Shown piece by piece: positions 35,606-36,004 of a stretch of DNA of 36,004 nt. Numbering within the stretch: position 1 is the stretch's first letter; each line of letters starts with the position of its first letter. The stretch covers positions 1 to 36,004 of the forward strand of contig CALUWK010000017.1 of NCBI GenBank assembly GCA_944324475.1, read 5' to 3'. The notes below the pieces were generated by a model. It ran no database searches. It saw only the letters and a list, made by a program, of their open reading frames with translations, and was not told the origin of the DNA. Made by a program: the position numbers and the translations under genes. This DNA is from Candidatus Gastranaerophilales bacterium. Lineage in GTDB: Bacteria; Cyanobacteriota; Vampirovibrionia; Gastranaerophilales; Gastranaerophilaceae.

Positions 35606-35755
35606 GCCCTGGTAGCTCAGCTAAATGCGTGAGCCGGTGCGAAATCGGTGAGGCGATGAGCCTCGACGATGAAGCAGTCGATAGGCGACGTAGGATAATT
35701 GAGGCTGTGAGGCGACTAAGCCGAACAATGCCGAAATACCCACAGGAGCTAACAA
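35606..35755 (+). ncRNA. tRNA-like structured RNA of unknown family, copy 1
   Basis: The unit is about 55% GC by hand count over its first 150 nt, in an AT-rich genome, and encodes no plausible protein. It begins with the same 17 nt as the downstream tRNA-Arg (GCCCTGGTAGCTCAGCT). A D-arm-like stem GCUC/GAGC (35615-35618, 35631-35634) and an acceptor-like stem GCCCUG with CAGG(A)GC (35606-35611, 35743-35749) are possible. Inside are hairpins CGGU-GCGAA-AUCG (35635-35647), GAGGC-GAUGA-GCCUC (35650-35664), GUCG-AUAGG-CGAC (35677-35689) and GGC-GACUAA-GCC (35711-35722). There is no anticodon arm, T arm or CCA. Not matched to any RNA family I know. Confidence 0.6.
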
Positions 35756-35775
35756 ATTGAAAATTAAATAATTAA

Positions 35776-35925
35776 GCCCTGGTAGCTCAGCTAAATGCGT
35801 GAGCCGGTGCGAAATCGGTGAGGCGATGAGCCTCGACGATGAAGCAGTCGATAGGCGACGTAGGATAATTGAGGCTGTGAGGCGACTAAGCCGAACAATG
35901 CCGAAATACCCACAGGAGCTAACAA
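35776..35925 (+). ncRNA. tRNA-like structured RNA of unknown family, copy 2
   Basis: This copy is identical to copy 1 over the full 170-bp unit, including the AT-rich tail up to 35945. The real tRNA-Arg starts at the position where a third copy would begin. Confidence 0.6.
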
Positions 35926-35945
35926 ATTGAAAATTAAATAATTAA

Positions 35946-36004
35946 GCCCTGGTAGCTCAGCTGGATAGAGCAACTGCCTTCTAAGCAGTAGGTCATGCGT
36001 TCGA
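35946..36004 (+). tRNA. tRNA-Arg(UCU), 3' end beyond window
   Basis: The acceptor 5' strand is GCCCTGG, then TA, D arm GCTC-AGCTGGATA-GAGC, anticodon stem ACTGC/GCAGT with loop CTTCTAA (anticodon TCT), variable AGGTC, and T arm start ATGCGTTCGA. All conserved tRNA positions visible, including the D-loop GG and TTCGA, are present. The 3' strand of the T stem and acceptor stem lies past the right edge. Confidence 0.93.

Larger units (their letters stand above)
35606..35945 (+). repeat. Two perfect 170-bp tandem repeats
   Basis: Units 35606-35775 and 35776-35945 are identical base for base. The first 17 bp recur a third time as the 5' end of tRNA-Arg at 35946. Each unit consists of the tRNA 5' segment, a GC-rich core of about 130 bp and an AT-rich spacer of about 22 bp. 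Confidence 0.95.

Noticed and set aside
35606-35755. Group I intron in a tRNA, or an rRNA fragment
   Set aside because: The unit diverges after tRNA position 17, not at the anticodon, is short for group I, and lacks a recognisable R/S core. Resemblance to the 23S 5' region was too weak to hold up.
35606-35945. CRISPR array
   Set aside because: There are two 170-bp units with no variable spacers, and the repeats are far too long.
35791-35973. A 60-codon open frame on the minus strand across the repeat array
   Set aside because: It lies in the second RNA unit and the tRNA, has no ribosome binding site, and is explained by the GC-rich structured RNA.

Overview
The window is AT-rich bacterial DNA with short intergenic gaps, overlapping operons and mostly clear sigma-70-like promoters. 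The best guess for the source is a gut or animal-associated member of the non-photosynthetic cyanobacterial lineage Melainabacteria (Vampirovibrionia / Gastranaerophilales). The support is low GC, a pilin-like N-terminus with an A^FSLIE-type cleavage site, flagellar genes, a fermentative ferredoxin-linked 2-oxoacid oxidoreductase and an RND pump. This is inference from gene content and style, with no marker gene to confirm it.

Layout. Positions 1-1023 hold the 5' part of a minus-strand surface protein, a type IV pilin-like N-terminus fused to Cys-rich, ephrin-receptor-like 17-residue repeats. It is divergent from an XRE regulator (1056-1364), with a shared TTGGTAA-type repeat between them. 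Then come glmS, mtaB, a small unknown gene, a YvyF-like flagellar zinc-ribbon protein, an unusual zinc-ribbon/duplicated-domain protein (5577-6326) and a small acidic protein. A minus-strand operon (9336 down to 6736) carries a winged-helix protein, an RlmD/RlmCD-type rRNA methyltransferase, GmhA and a glyoxalase-family protein. A short secreted protein precedes the flagellar basal-body/export operon fliF-fliG-fliH-fliI (9758-14823), followed by two coupled WYL-type regulators and a small membrane protein. A tripartite RND efflux operon runs on the minus strand (22900 down to 16892).

The second half has a 52-residue small protein with a very strong ribosome binding site, a secreted small protein, a GlcD-type FAD oxidase with a MATE transporter, a perfect bidirectional terminator, a korA-korB-korC-korD operon, a two-component pair whose kinase has a degraded ATP-binding domain, a TPR lipoprotein-like or periplasmic protein coupled to tmk, and a coiled-coil HTH protein paired with a PAS-GAF histidine kinase.

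The most unusual element is at the right edge. Two identical 170-bp tandem units (35606-35775 and 35776-35945), GC-rich against an AT-rich background, each begin with the exact first 17 nt of the tRNA-Arg(UCU) gene that follows them at 35946. Each unit keeps a tRNA-like D arm and an acceptor-like closing stem, but carries about 108 nt of unrelated hairpin-rich RNA where the anticodon and T arms should be. A promoter immediately upstream would transcribe both units and the tRNA together. I do not recognise this RNA, and it is the best candidate here for an undescribed element.

Another theme is that several promoters place the -10 box only 6-7 nt before the start codon with no ribosome binding site, suggesting leaderless mRNAs for mtaB, the YvyF-like gene and others. 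Apart from the RNA array at the right end, no stretch longer than 300 bases lacks a gene.
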